This document shows, piece after piece, positions 1 to 13,353 of a stretch of DNA of 64,000 bases. Position 1 is the first letter of the stretch; every line of letters starts with the position of its first letter. A program made the translations under genes and the position numbers. This DNA comes from Punica granatum (taxonomy: Eukaryota; Streptophyta; Magnoliopsida; Myrtales; Lythraceae). The stretch covers positions 4,030,001-4,094,000 of the forward strand of contig NC_045128.1 of the NCBI RefSeq assembly GCF_007655135.1. Reading direction: 5' to 3'. The notes under the pieces are model-generated. The model had not been told where the DNA came from and searched no databases. It was given only the letters and a program-made list of their open reading frames with translations.

Positions 1-206
1 TCATTCCTCCTCAGTGGTTCCACCAGTTTCTGCCTTTATGTTGATTAGTCATGAAGGTTATTGTGCTTATTCCACATTAGAATTATATGAATATGCATAC
101 TTTAGATAGGTTACTGCTACTGTTTGTACCATTTATATGGTTTTATAAGGCTGTAAGGCAGTGGATTTTGTACTGAGATCTAACACCTATTTGATGGACT
201 ATGTAG
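1..206 (+). other. Intron of the STY-type kinase gene
   Basis: The first coding exon seen begins after an AG at 205-206. The bases before it show no reading frame matching the family. An exon end hidden near bases 1-40 cannot be excluded, because the sequence is cut there. Confidence 0.6.
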
Positions 207-3200
207 GTTCATGCATGAAATCACCTTTTCGACGGACGACAAGCCAAAGCTTCTGAGTCAGGTACATGATAGTTCTGACTCAGAGAGTGAGAGAGGGAAG
301 GAAAGAATTCATCTACATAAATTTTTTCGTTGCTTTCATTTGACATATAATGACTTGCATCTTTGTCTTACATATATTACATATGTTACCTGGTTGGATG
401 ACTGTTTAAATAACCTCTAACACATCCCATGAAGGATTTTGCAGTGAGATGATTCTTTTACTCTATTGTCTTGTTTGATATGCTGAACAACCCGTAGGCC
501 TGTAATTTTTACTTTCACATGAAGAGAACATGATGAAATCTTGTTATGTTAGACAATATTAGCACTTACGTTTATCTGATCTAGCCAACTTTTCAGTTGA
601 CAGCCTTACTTGCTGAGATTGGGCTGAATATTCGAGAGGCCCATGCTTTTTCTACTGTCAATGGATACTCATTAGACGTCTTCGTTGTTGATGGTTGGCC
701 ATATGAGGTAACATTTCTTCAGGATTCTTTGATGTATCAACCAACCCTAAGATACATTGCTGGCTTTGCCACTGCCCTACTGTTCTTTTTCAGCAGAATT
801 TGGATTCTTTGCTCCTTCTTGACGTATATAGTGATGATTACAATGATGCATGTTTTCTTAAGCCATGCCTGAAAATTTTCAGGAAAAAGATCAGCTTAGA
901 GCCACACTGGAGAGGGAAGTACATAAAATTGAGGTACTGCGTCATCTGTTTGGTTCTTTTCAAAATTTCACAATCACAGCATATAGAAATCTGTTAGCTA
1001 CCTGCAGATTATAATTGCAAGTTAAAATTTTAGCCTTATGCATGGGCATGTAATGTTAGCATAGAGAATTGAGCTTTGGGATGGTTTCCCTTCTGAATGA
1101 TATTCCAAGTGCTAAATGGTGCTGATATATCATGCAATTAAATTGTTTTCCGAATTGGTCATAATGCGTAACGATTCCTTGATGACTGTTTAGCATGAGT
1201 GAGAAAGTGGCACTGGCGAACTCATCTTTGTCAACTGGAGACAGTTCAGAGATTCAATTTTCAGGAAATTTGCTTTTATGAGCTACTCTGTTATCAATGG
1301 ACAGCTTCTTGATGTGGCTCACTTTACAGGGGCAGGCTAGACGAAACAGTTTTTCACCGTCTCCAAGCCACGAGCATCCAAAAACAGCTATCAAATGTGA
1401 GCCTGAACAGGATCATGTTTCCATACCTAATGATGGAACTGATGTTTGGGAGTTAGATCCAAGGTGTCTGAAGTTTGAAAATAAAGTTGCATCTGGTTCT
1501 TATGGTGACTTGTAAGTTTACTTATTTTTTAACTTATGTGTTGACATAAGGTGGTTTTTTTAATGCTTGCTTTTGTTTATTCAGGTATAAAGGCACATAT
1601 TGCAGTCAGGAAGTGGCTATTAAGGTTCTGAAGCCTGAGCGTGTAAATTCAGAGTTGCAGAGAGAGTTTGCACAAGAAGTTTTTATCATGAGGTTTTGAA
1701 TATTATACCTACTTTCGAATAAAGTTTCCTGTTGCTCAAGTTAATTAGCTTGTACCTATTCACAATTAGCTAAATGATTTCAGTTAGGCTTATCCAGGCA
1801 TGTCGGTTTCTTAATCAATGCATTGATTCCATTCAGATAGCTATTTTGGAGTGCCTGTTTTCTTCATTGCATTCCTTTACACTGCTTAGACTGGTGATTA
1901 CCTTTTCTAAATGATCATAAATCAAGCTGATAGTATCTAAGGAAGTGTTTCTCTTCTTGTGCATTTTATTCTCACAGACCAATTTTGTATGTCTAGCTTT
2001 GCTTTAAAAATATAACTGTGTGAATATATATACTTTGAATTGTCTTTTTCACTTACTCTCTATCTTAATACTCTAAAGTGGCTAGACACCCAATTTTTTA
2101 TTAGAAGGGAAGATCTGTTGCAGTGCCTTATCTTTATCCACCTCTTTTGACAAATTGCAGGAAAGTTCGACACAAAAATGTAGTACAATTTATTGGTGCA
2201 TGCACCAAGCCCCCAAGCTTATGTATTGTGACAGGTAATACCTGGTGCACTGGGATATGCCTATGTTATGCATGAAGTGATTACTACTTGATCTTTCTCC
2301 TTCTAGAATCTTACACTCTTTTAAGTTTCTTCACCATTTTCTTTTTATTAATTCTATTATATCAGAATTTATGTCTGGTGGGAGTGTTTATGACTATCTA
2401 CACAAGCAGAAAGGTGTTTTCAAGCTTCCTTCCTTGCTGAAAGTAGCGATTGATGTGTCCAAGGGAATGAATTATCTACATCAAAATAATATTATCCACA
2501 GGGATTTGAAGGCTGCCAATCTACTGATGGACGAAAATGAAGTAAGTGCTTATACTTTGGATTTCCTTTAGAATAGTTGATTATGAAAAGCATAAATAAT
2601 GTTCAAAATGACTGCTATAGCTCTAGGAGACAAATAAGTATGCACCGCCTAGGCGTGTCCTAGATTTCTCTTATTTTGCAAGCTTCGATATTCAGAAGTT
2701 ACAATTCAAAGTATCTCCTTGCTGTAGAAGAGGTCTCATGTTCAAATGGAAATTTAGCACATACATATATTGTACACTGTACTTGTTTGTGATCTACTCA
2801 GTTAATAACATAGTTCATAACATGATAATCTCTACCTTTCGCTTTACTCATCGGATGTCATTTGGTTGCTTGTTTGGGTGAAAATGTCAACATCTGCTGG
2901 AGCTTAATGATTTCCTTTGTTCTTTCACAATTTAGGTCGTCAAGGTAGCTGATTTTGGTGTTGCGAGAGTGAAAGCTCAGTCTGGAGTAATGACTGCAGA
3001 AACTGGGACATACAGATGGATGGCTCCTGAGGTACTCTTGTTGTTTGCTCTAAATCTGTTAGGAATGTATTCACTAGCTCATTGCACTTTTACTCGGTAC
3101 TTTTTGAACTTCCTCCTTTTAATAAAAGCAGCATGGATTTTCTGAATTTCTTTCTGCCATGAAACTACCTTGGTTGAAACATGTGTTAATAAATGGCACT

Positions 3201-4933
3201 TGCTACATCAAAATGTCTTCTTTTGTATCCAGAGGCCCTGGAAACCCACATTTGCTTGAAAGTTAAACGCTGACTTCTTCCAGACGCTTTGATTTTTGTT
3301 CTCTCAGAAATCTGTTCTGCTATGTGCCTGATTCCACTCGAGCAGTTTGGCAAACTGTTCTTGTTTTGGTTGAGAAGCCTTTGCATTTATAGTTGCACTG
3401 CTTACCAATTGATTCTTGGGATTGTCCAACTGTTTGGAGCTGTGACAATTTTATTATTGCACCACGAAGTCTAACTGGTATTGGTTGAAATTCATCTATT
3501 TGGAGTTTTATCAACTCCATCATTTTTTGTCTGTACCTCTAAAATGCTACCAATATGACTTTATGCTGCATTAAAATGGCAGAGAACATGTGAATGTGAC
3601 TGGGTCGTCATGGACTTGCTCTATTCTTATTCTTCTGTTTTCAGTCACCTCTTTTGGGTTATTAAGCTGCAACTTTTTTTGCTTTGGGTGAAGGAAAAGA
3701 CTGTTATGCTTTTCATAGTTGTACATTCTGCTTGTCCTTCCCTTACAGCAGTTCCTTTGTTGAAGGTCATAGAGCACCGGCCATACGATCATAAAGCTGA
3801 TGTTTTTAGTTTTGGAATCGTGCTGTGGGAGTTGCTAACCGGGAAGGTGATACTTTATCAACAATTTTTGCTCCTCAAATTTGTCATGGAAAAATGATTT
3901 TATCTATTTATTTTTAACTTTATCTTATAAATTTATGTGTTTGTCATCTCAGCTTCCTCACGAGCACCTGACCCCATTACAAGCAGCTGTTGGAGTTGTC
4001 CAAAAGGTAAATTTTTAATTGTCAATAGCACTGTGTAGTAGATGATTTGTTTAGTATAATATCTTTTCTGTCCATTATCATGGGAAAAACTGTTGTCTGG
4101 TCCAACTCCGTCATATTAAACTGGAAATCTATTTGAAAATGAAAAATCAGGATTAAATTATGCAAAAATTTTACACATCTGAACTAGTTTAGACAAATTT
4201 ATTTGGGACTTCTAGTCATATGATTGGCTTTTCAAATTCTTTTTAAACGATATGGTATACAGAGCTGTGTTCATGTCTTTTGCACGGATATGTTTCAGGG
4301 TATACGCCCTGTCATCCCGAGAGAGACCCATCCCAAGCTTGCAGCGCTATTAGAACGGTGCTGGCAGCAAGATCCAACATTAAGACCTGATTTTGGTGAA
4401 ATTACAGAGATCTTGATGCAAATTGCCAAGGAGGTGATTCTCTTGTGATAATTGCAGTTTTGTATAGAAAATTGATATAATTTGCAATTTGATTCTGCAT
4501 TTCTTATAAAATGAGGAAGCCTAATATACTGTAAAGATGATTGGACATATTCCACATAAATTTGTTATGGTCTTCACGAGAAGGTGCTTAATGGTTCTCG
4601 TAATCTCTACTTTCACTGGAATGAACTTCCTTATTGTGGAACTGCACTACCACTTTTCTTCTCGTGCTTATTACTTTGTGTTCTTGGCTTCCTTTGTTCC
4701 AAGTTTTCAGGTTCCAGAAAATTTCATACGGTTTTAGACTTTGCATCCTTCTATGTAATTAAATAACCCTGGCTTAGCGTTCTCTTCCAAAAGTAAGGTT
4801 ACTGTTTTCTTCTTTAGCTTTGCTATAATCATGGTTATGGTTGATCCAGGTTGGAGGCAACGGAGAGGATCGGCGCAAGGACAAATCATCTGGTGGTTTC
4901 CTCTCTGTCCTTAGAAGAGGCCATCATCACTAG
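207..4933 (+). CDS. ACT-domain serine/threonine(-tyrosine) protein kinase, STY8/STY17/STY46 type (5'-truncated by window edge)
   Basis: Twelve exons are visible: 207-261, 597-707, 883-933, 1330-1511, 1585-1692, 2161-2234, 2366-2541, 2936-3031, 3766-3846, 3953-4006, 4299-4433 and 4850-4933 (TAG). All have GT..AG borders and joined phases, giving 401 residues. The 5' exons lie left of base 1. The first three exons encode an ACT domain ([17 protein letters not shown], then [11 protein letters not shown] and [10 protein letters not shown]). The kinase domain follows: glycine loop [15 protein letters not shown] lysine, [10 protein letters not shown] catalytic loop, [15 protein letters not shown] and the [16 protein letters not shown] segment. 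The tail is basic and ends in RRGHHH. Arabidopsis STY8, STY17 and STY46 have this order of domains and are reported to phosphorylate chloroplast transit peptides in the cytosol. That role is inferred from the family. All catalytic residues are present, so the kinase should be active. The choice among the three paralogues is not resolved. Confidence 0.95.
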
Positions 4934-6863
4934 AAGGGTGTGCGAGGTACTCTGAGGATCGCTGTAACAATTACGAGCTTCAACTTTAATATTGTATCTC
5001 TCTTGCGGCTGCCAATTTTATTTTATTTTATTTTTTTTCCCATTTTGGGTTCGCATATTTTCTGTACAGTACCTGTCCTCATATGGCTAATTTTTCACAT
5101 CGCCTGATTTTGATTTTCTTAATATATCCAAATAAATCAATAGTATTTACTGTTAGTATTCTTGGCTCCAGCATTTTCTTTGCTGACCTGCCGTTCCACA
5201 GTTTTAAATTGTTATATCTTATGATACGTACGAGGGTCGATGGTGTTAAACCATAATTTAGTAGGTTTAGTATATGTTTTTGTCATGGGGTTGGTGCGGT
5301 GTCAGTATATGTCATCACGTTTTTTTCGGTTTCAATTCCAAACCACATGTTTGAGCTCGACATAAGATTTGTTATTGGGGCGATATGATAATGCATCTTA
5401 GACGCATAATCCCCTCATACAAGTAATTAGACTAGTATTAACCTTTGAATATGTTTTACGTAGCCTATGGATTAAACTTACGCTGTTTTACATTGAGCGC
5501 GGCTGTTTATCTATACTTGATGCATGATTTCATTCTGCATGGTGAGAAGCTGCAATGTTACGTTTGGCATATCGACAAGCAAAGAAGTAGAATGAAATGA
5601 ATGTTTGATCCTTCCCCTGCATTTTTCTATTTGGCGTCTCTTTTGTAACTAAGATGGTCTTCTTTCTTTCCAACTTAATGGAATGATCTCTCATTCGAAA
5701 GAACTTGTACTCAATCCATCATTTGAACTAATTTTTATGTAATTGTGACATATAGTTTATTTAAGTGGGAAAAAAAAATGGTTAAGCCTATTCTCACCCC
5801 ATTTTAACTAATACCGCTCCATTTGTTATCCATAGTACCACAATGCCCTCAATAACACATTAATTGCTCTAACTAAATATGGATAAAGTTCTTAAATCAC
5901 TATCTAATTTGATATTCCTTTGGTAGTTAATGTATCAAAATTTCTCATGCCAAATATTCTTTCTATACTCTACATATTTTTTAACCCCGTAATATTATGA
6001 ACTTTCGATTTATAGTAAATGATCCGCTTTTTTTTTAAAGATTGTAGTAAGTAATATTTCATGGCATAAAAAATAACATTTCTTTCTAAAATTTATTCAA
6101 AAGACCGATCTTCTCGCACATTTACACACCTACCACTATTAATTTGAGTTAGTAATAATTATAATTACAAAATCTTAATCACAGTATAATAGGACTTAAA
6201 TAGCTCACTATTTTTAAGCGGATGAACTTTACTTTTAGTGGGGGTCCGATATCAGTAAGAGTATCTTGTTGTAACAGTCACAAGTGAAAATTAGTGTCGA
6301 TCATTAGGCTAGTATAACATTGCGTTTCACCAAAAAATAAGGACAGTTCTAGTATCACAAATAAAAAGCAACTACTTAAATTGGTGATAATTTTTTTTTT
6401 TACCAACGTGAGTTGATTTTAGGATGGCGTTGGTGACTAGAGAAAATTGATAGAGAATTTTATCTTTTAGTAGGTTAACCTCGTTAGAATATAAAGTAAT
6501 CAGATTTGTTGGGATTTTGAATACTACATCAGTACACTAGAGAAAAGAAGAATTCATCTATCGAAATTAAATATAAAAAAACCCTAAAATTAGAGGAAAA
6601 AAGGAAGAAGAAAGTAAGTTGGGTCCTGGCGGTGGGAAAACCCTCCCCACTTGCTCCTAGGTTGCAATAGATATGTTTTAAATGTTCTAAAAAACATATG
6701 GACTGGGAAAAGGTTCCAAACTGGCAAACTAAAATTTGGAGAAAAAATTGCATGTATCGTAAATTGTATATTTGGTACTTTTAATATGAGATTTTTCCTG
6801 ATTTTTGTAAATTAAATTGGGAGAGAAGTATTTTTCAGAAATAAGTGTTCCGATTGTAATGAT

Positions 6864-7340
6864 CATATTATTTGGCGAACGGATCGACCATATTATGTGG
6901 TACCTTATCCGGTCAGATTTGGAAACAGTGGAAAAAATGGAGGAATCCATAAAATAAAAAAGAGGGGGTAAATTTTAGGGGGGGAAAAAAAGGAGATCAG
7001 TGGCACACCATCACGGTCATATTATTTGGCAAACAGGCCGATCAGATTACGTGGTACCTTACTTGGTCGGATTTGGAAACAATGAAAAAAAGGGAGGAAT
7101 CTAGAAAAAAAAGAAAAAGAAAAAGAAAGAGGGGGTAAATATTGGCCGAGGGGGGGGGGGGGGGGGGAAGGAGACGAGTGGCACACTATAATATTATATG
7201 GCATAACAGGTCGACCAAATTATGTGACACCTTACTAGGTCGGATTTGGAAACAATGGAAACAAGGGAGGAACTAAAAAAAAAAAGATTGGGAAATTTTG
7301 GGGGAAAAAAAAAGAGGAGGCGAGTGGCGGGGAATAGGTG
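6864..7340. repeat. Three-copy minisatellite, unit about 155-172 bp
   Basis: Three direct copies begin near 6864, 7018 and 7190. Each has the same order of blocks: a CATATTATTTGGC-like start, GGTACCTTA-like middle, GTCGGATTTGGAAACA, a purine-rich AAAAAGGGAGGAA tract, and a G-rich tract ending in GAGTGGC. Copies differ by point changes and by the length of the A and G homopolymers. The second copy has expanded to 18 G. The ORFs reported over this stretch are artefacts of the purine tracts. Confidence 0.85.
7150..7167 (+). repeat. Poly-G run, 18 bases
   Basis: Eighteen consecutive G inside the second minisatellite copy. A potential G-quadruplex, and a place where length may be misassembled. 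Confidence 0.9.
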
Positions 7341-7386
7341 CCCACTCACCCCCTGGTGGGCATGGACGAGATTTAAAAAAGTAGCA

Positions 7387-7437
7387 GTAGTAATAGTAAT
7401 AGTAATAGTAATAGTAATAATAATAATAATAATAATA
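7387..7437 (+). repeat. Trinucleotide microsatellite (TAG/TAA interrupted)
   Basis: Alternating TAG and TAA triplets for about 50 bases, directly after the minisatellite. Confidence 0.9.
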
Positions 7438-8526
7438 TAATATAAAATAGTTCAATTTTGGTAACTAATGATACTTAGGGCATAGTACATATAGAAAGAC
7501 ATATTTATATACATACATATATATTATAGGTAAAAATGATATTTTGGTAAATAAATTTTTTTAATTATACCATTTATTTCTCTAAAGTTTTAGAAAAACA
7601 TTTCTCTCTTATATTTTATTATATGATATCCATTTCATTCATTTTTGCTTACTATAGTGTATGACTTAAAAATGAATACAAACTGCAAATCTGAACAAAA
7701 GAAATTTACTAGGAAGTGTTTCGGTAGAAGAAAAGGAACAAATTTTTTTCCCCATTTTTGTGCTTGGACTGTCACCACCGAAATTAAGTGTTGCTAACAT
7801 CAGGAGGATCCTTAAAATGTGAATTATAAAGATGACAAAAAAAATAGTAAGTTTCTTATTATCCAGAGACAAACTTATTTTTTTAGAAGATCCTCTTATT
7901 ATATTATAATAGTGACTCATCTTTTTAAAATTTAAAGAATAAATTTCTTATTATTTAACAAGTTTTTTTGTTATACTAAAAAATAAAAGTTTCTTATTAA
8001 ATAATTAGTGTCTTATTATTTAATATTTTTTTTTATTATTTCGTTATAGACAGTCACCTAATAAATAAATAAATTGTGTTAGACGTGACAGCTTCCAAAA
8101 AGGCCATTACAAAATGCTTCTTTTAAGGAGCCTCGCAAGACAAGTTTATCCCCTGAAAATTTCATGCAGTGGCAGGTATCGTTATTTAGCCAAATCACAG
8201 GGGCACTTCCTTAGTTACGTACGGATCTACCCAACCGGACGAGACGGCCATGCAACGCAATGCAACAGTGAACATTAATGCGAGAAGCTCGTCACATGTA
8301 ATATGCTCGTTCCCTTTCCCTCATCTCATCATCTCTCTTCATGGCGCCAAGCCACTTGTCCCTCTCTCTCTCTCGATCTGTCTTCTTCGCTTCCGTGATC
8401 TGAAAATTATATGAATCGGCCATTTTTCTCGAGCGACGAAGCTCGCTCTGCTCCCATCACCCGAACATAAACAATTGCGTGCATATTCGGATATCGCCAT
8501 TCCGGTCGGATTGAGTTAACATTTCG

Positions 8527-11500
8527 ATGGAGTCCTTCAAGAAATCCTTCAAATCTCAGACCTCCTACAACTCCAGGCACGGCCACCGTCTCTCCTCCGG
8601 TGGAGGCGGCACCGGCCCCTCCAACACTGCGGCCGCCACCTCCCACGAGGAGCTCCCCATCCTCTCCGACATCCATCTCCATGCCGACAGCCCCGATCCC
8701 CCATCATGCTCCCCCGCCGACATCACCACCCGTCGCAGCGCCCCTGCTGCCGGCACTGGTGCTGGCAGTAAGGTAACGAGGGACTCAAGCGTCGAGTTCT
8801 GGAGAGCCAGTGGTGGGGAGGCAGGGCCTCCCAATGCCCTGCAGGACCCGCCCTCGAGGCTGATCGGGCAGTTCCTGCAGAAGCAGAGCCACAACGGAGG
8901 GGAGGTGGCTCTCGACATGGACCTCGAGATGGACGAGCTGAGTAATGTAAGGTTGCCTCCCTCAGCAGGGTCCACTGGCAAGTCGGGCCCGATCTGCTCT
9001 GAGCAGTCCAAGGACACGCTTCGGGTCTCCTTCGAGCACCTCATCTCGAGCGATACCAGCAACTCCAGCAGCGGCGAGGATAGTAACAGAGGCAGCGGTA
9101 AGTAAGCGCATTTCGTAGACAGCGGTTCTTTTTAGCAGCTTGTCATGGAAACCGGGGACCCACCTAACCTCATGCGCATTCGAACTGGATTTGTCTAGCC
9201 AATAGACCAAGGGGTACCGGTGATTTCATTGAAAAAAGAACCATGTATATTTTGGTGAGACACGAGATGTAATCTCCATTTGAACGCGGGCTTTCCCGTC
9301 ATTGTACATGTTCATACCATATTGAGAGGCTAGTTAACTCCGTGACTAGAAATTGGCACGTTCGGATTTATCAAAGGTGTCATGGGATCTAGGTAGTTAT
9401 GATGGCGTGTATCTATTGCCCTCCAATGAATTGCATAATCCTGTCTTTCCGAGCACTGGAATGGTTATTAGTTGTATTAGCCCCGTTAATAAGCTGTTTC
9501 TCAGTATGTGTACTGGTTGTTCTCCAGGCGGGGAAGAAGTCGCGAGATGTACTTCAAACAGATCATTCCAGCCAACCGCGACCTTCATGAAGGCAAAGAC
9601 CCGGTCCCGTTTGATAGACCCACAGCCAGAGGAGTATGATAGGAGATCGGGCCAAATGTCGGGAAGGGTGCTGTGGTCTGGCCAGTTCAGGTCAGGTGGG
9701 CTTGGAAAGCCCGGGGGAGGGGACGAGGACGAGGACGACCTGTTCCTGGAGGAAGACATGCCTGAGGAGTACAAGAAGGCGAAATTCAACACCCTCACCC
9801 TGCTTCAATGGGTGAGCCTCATCCTGATAATTGCCCTTCTAATAGTCACCCTTGCGGTCCCGACCCTCAAGCGCAGACACATATGGAAACTCCAGCTCTG
9901 GAAGTGGGAGGTGGTGATCTTGGTCTTGATCTGCGGAAGGCTAGTGTCGGGTTGGGGGATCAAACTAATAGTCTTTTTCATTGAGAGGAACTTCGTGCTT
10001 CGGAAGAAGCTGCTGTACTTCGTGTACGGGGTCCGCAAGGCCGTGCAGAACTGCCTGTGGCTAGGCCTGGTCGTGATAGCATGGGAAAGCTTGTTAGACA
10101 AGAAAGTCGAGAAGGAGACCAATGATAGGAAGTTGCGTTATGTGACTCGGGTCCTGCTGTGCCTCATGGTCGGGTTCATCCTCTGGCTCATCAAGACCCT
10201 GATCATCAAGGTGCTCGCGTCCTCGTTCCATGTCAGCACGTACTTTGATCGGATCCAGGAGTCGCTGTTCAGCCAGTTCGTGATCGAGACACTGTCAGGT
10301 CTGCCACAGGTAGAGATTGAGGAGGATAGGAAGATGGCTGCTGAGATCCATACCTTGCAGGAATCGGGTGCAACAGTGCCCTTGGAGTTTAGGGCAGCCG
10401 GCTTCCCCCCGACCAAGAGTGGGCGGATGAGGAGCCCCAGTGTGACCAAGAGTGTGAGGCACTCTCCTTCTTGCACACCCTCGAGGAGGGTGGACGATAT
10501 TGATGGTATTCAGATCAACCATATCCATAAGCTCAATCAGAAGAATGTATCCGCCTGGAAGATGAAGAGGCTGATGAAGATCGTTAGGCACGGGGTCCTC
10601 TCGACCTTGGGAGAGCAGATCAACAACACCACCGATGAGGATGAGTCGGCGCACTTGATCAGGAGCGAGAATGAGGCCAAGGCAGCCGCTAGGAAAATCT
10701 TCCAGAACGTAGCCAAGCCCCGCGCAAAGTAAGGCCACCTTGTTCTTCTCTACCTCGACATCTTTATAACCTCTGTTCTTACACCATCCAAATAGGCCGT
10801 CTAGAGGTTGGTAATAGTTCGATTTAGTTCCCTGTCTCTTTTTTCATCAGTTATCCTATTTTTAGAGCATCAACATCCACTATTTACCCTTGCTCGACAT
10901 CTTAGAAACGAATATTGAGTTCGCTCAATATGATTTGGATCGAGGACTTTGCTTGTGCTCGAGTTTCGAATTTGACCCGTTTAAAGTTCTAATCTATATC
11001 CCCATCTGATTCTTGCGGTTCAGTTTCTTTCTGTTTTTCTTTTTTGTTTCGCCCAATCATGTTGTAACAAGGTTATGGCAAATTTGCCTTTGGCAGGTAC
11101 ATCTATCTAGACGACCTGATGCGATTCATGACAGAGGATGAAGCTTTAAGAACAATGTATCTATGCGAAGGAGCAGCTGAAACCAAGAGAATCAGCAAGC
11201 GATGCCTGAAAAACTGGCTGGTAAATTGAGTTACCAAAAACAACTTTTCATATACTAAAGTTTCAAACGCTTCCTCGATTTTGGTTTAAAGTTCTCTTTA
11301 ATGATTTGTGTGATTGTTTCGTAGGTTGGCGCTTTCAGAGACAGGAAAGCCCTTGCCCTGACACTGAACGACACGAAAACGGCCGTGGACAAGCTTCACC
11401 GTGTGGCAAATGTCATCGCTGGTATCATTATATTGGTCATCTGGCTCCTTATATTGGGGATTGCCACAAGCAAGTCCCTCGTATATCTCACATCGGAGCT

Positions 11501-12555
11501 CCTGCTCGTGGCATTCATATTTGGGAACACTTGCAAGACAATATTCGAGTCCATCATCTTCTTGTTCGTGATGCATCCGTTCGATGTTGGGGACAGGTGT
11601 GAGGTTGATGGGGTTCAGGTAATTAAAGATTTTCCTTTCTATTTCGTTCTTGCTTGGAATGTATGGAGGTTATTTGCCAACCCAGATTCTGATGAAATTA
11701 GTTATTATGGCTTGGCCAATGCAAGCCTCGACCCCGGACCAAATTCCACTGTCCAAGACGGCTAATACTCAGTTACAACTCGACTTCTTTGTTTAGGCGG
11801 CTCGCATTCTGTTTCTTGTTCTTAGTTTGTTTTTACGGGGTGCTGCAGATGATCGTGGAAGAAATGGACATTATGACAACCATATTTCTGAGATATGATA
11901 ACCAGAAGATTATGTACCCGAACAGTGTTCTCTCTCAGAAGGCCATCGGCAACTACTATCGAAGTCCCGACATGGGAGATGCAGTCGAGTTCTATGTCCA
12001 CTTATCGACTCCTGCAGAGAAAATCGCTCTTATGAAGCAGAAGATCATCAAGTAAGTAAACGGCAAGCTCTCGGTTACAAAATTTATATTAATCGCACTC
12101 ACTAGAAGTTCAAGACACATAAAAGCGAGTGCATGTTCGATAATTAATTTGCATTACAATAGTCTTTAGTTTCCTTGGCTGGTCGCTTAACATGTACTTC
12201 TCTATGCCAAACTTGTTCATTAGCACAATTATGCTATTTCTTCTGAGAGTACGTTTCGCTCGTGGGCAGTTACATCGAATGCAAGAAGGAGCACTGGAGT
12301 TCTTCGCCGATGGTGATATTCAAAGACGTGGAAGACTTGAATCGGGTGAAGATAGCCGTGTGGCTCAGCCACAAGATGAACCACCAGAACATGGGAGAGA
12401 GGTGGGCACGGCGGGCGCTCTTACTAGAAGAAATGGTAAAGATAATGAAGGAGCTCGATATCCAGTACCGGATGCTCCCTCTCGACATCAATGTTCGGTC
12501 TCTGCCTCCAGCCACCACCTCCCGTCTTCCCCCAACCTGGGTAGGAAATAACTAA
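8527..12555 (+). CDS. MscS-like mechanosensitive ion channel, MSL4-8 group (MSL6-like)
   Basis: Six exons: 8527-9097, 9528-10728, 11097-11220, 11325-11618, 11849-12051 and 12270-12555 (TAA), 892 residues, all junctions in frame. The start is the first ATG of the open first exon, opening MESFKKSFKSQ. The N-terminal 270 residues are hydrophilic, Ser/Gly-rich and acidic (GGGDEDEDDLFLEEDMPEEY), cytosolic by family. Transmembrane segments lie near residues 283-301, 318-341, 363-379, 397-422, 659-680 and 685-712. The last runs into FVMHPFDVGDRCEVDGVQ, the MscS pore-helix and beta-domain junction. The block YGVRKAVQNCLWLG, the repeat of NVSAWKMKRLM and the end INVRSLPP match MSL6 better than MSL10. 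The family forms plasma-membrane channels opened by membrane tension. The long loop at residues 430-570 is typical of the group. Exons are GC-rich compared with their flanks. Confidence 0.95.
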
Positions 12556-12905
12556 GACACGAGCAGCGCAGAAGAGAAGAAGAAAAACCCAGCGAGCTGG
12601 GTCTGAGGAAAGGTTCGGCTTTTTGCTCCCCGGCAAATAGTGAAATATCAAGAGCTCGGCCTGAGTTTCTTCTTCCTCTTCTCCTGTTGCTTCCTGTACA
12701 ATGTCATGTACTTAGCAGTATGCCGCCAGGCGCCAGCCGATTAGTTCAGATGGCCTTTCGATGGCTTTTGCAGCTCGGCATCGCCGAGACATCACCCTGC
12801 ACCGGAATAATGATGCAAGGAGCAATTTTGTTTGTCAATTTCAAGATTTGAATGTAGATATATACCTGCAGTGACGGCGCGTGTTATAGAAGATTATAAT
12901 CAACC

Positions 12906-12911
12906 AATAAA
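12906..12911 (+). terminator. Candidate polyadenylation signal of the MSL gene
   Basis: AATAAA, 351 bases after the MSL stop, in an AT-rich context. Position is reasonable for a plant near-upstream element, but the motif is common by chance. Confidence 0.35.
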
Positions 12912-13345
12912 GGAATAGGAAAGCAAGCATTGTATGGTCACTATTTGAGTTATAGCCTCTTGTTACAAGCTAGAATACTATACACCGGTTCTCATATGAT
13001 ATCGTGTCGATATTCGATAGTTAGGTGTTCATCCGTGACCATGTCATTCTAAACCATGTGATATAGGCAGCATGTTCCAATGTTCCATTTCGAAAAAACT
13101 AATATTCATTCAAATTCTTAACATCGATCAACTGAATCGATGCCAAACTTATTAACCGTGATCAGGAGCTTTTTGTGGTTTCCCACGTATATTTAAGCAA
13201 AATTTGAAATTATAGGCCTTTACTACAGCAACTCAAACTCGGGGACCAATTTTTAATATGTTAAAAGTTGGGGGACTTCTGTACATTTTTTTTTTATTTT
13301 TTATTTTTTATTTTCTCCACTCTTTCCCAATACGCTACTCCCGCC

Positions 13346-13353
13346 CCGCCAAA
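13346..13353 (-). promoter_or_regulatory. Candidate E2F binding site upstream of ATR
   Basis: On the minus strand the octamer reads TTTGGCGG, which fits the consensus WTTSSCSS. It lies 131 bases before the ATR start codon in a GC-rich block next to a T-rich tract. Many plant S-phase and DNA-repair genes are E2F targets, so control of ATR by this site is a reasonable inference but untested. Confidence 0.4.

Larger units (their letters stand above)
4934..8526. other. Intergenic region between the kinase and MSL genes
   Basis: The first few hundred bases are probably the kinase 3'UTR (T-rich, GTAAC-rich, no open frame). From about 5700 the DNA is strongly AT-rich with no credible gene. It holds a three-copy minisatellite (6864-7340), an 18-base G run and a trinucleotide repeat, annotated separately. 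The stretch 5760-6500 looks like decayed transposon sequence, but I could not define ends. The bases from about 8290 to 8526 are CT-rich and probably form the MSL promoter and 5' leader. Confidence 0.6.

Noticed and set aside
5760..6500. Possible decayed transposon in the kinase-MSL intergenic region
   Set aside because: No matching ends, target duplication or coding remnant could be found by eye.
7246..7455. Overlapping open frames in opposite strands rich in Lys or Tyr/Ile
   Set aside because: They read through the purine tracts and the TAG/TAA microsatellite. Composition is that of low-complexity DNA, with no family resemblance.
9353..9527. Open frame upstream of MSL exon 2 suggesting a separate start
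   Set aside because: The bases belong to intron 1. The frame is open by chance, and the junction 9097/9528 joins in phase to the conserved protein.
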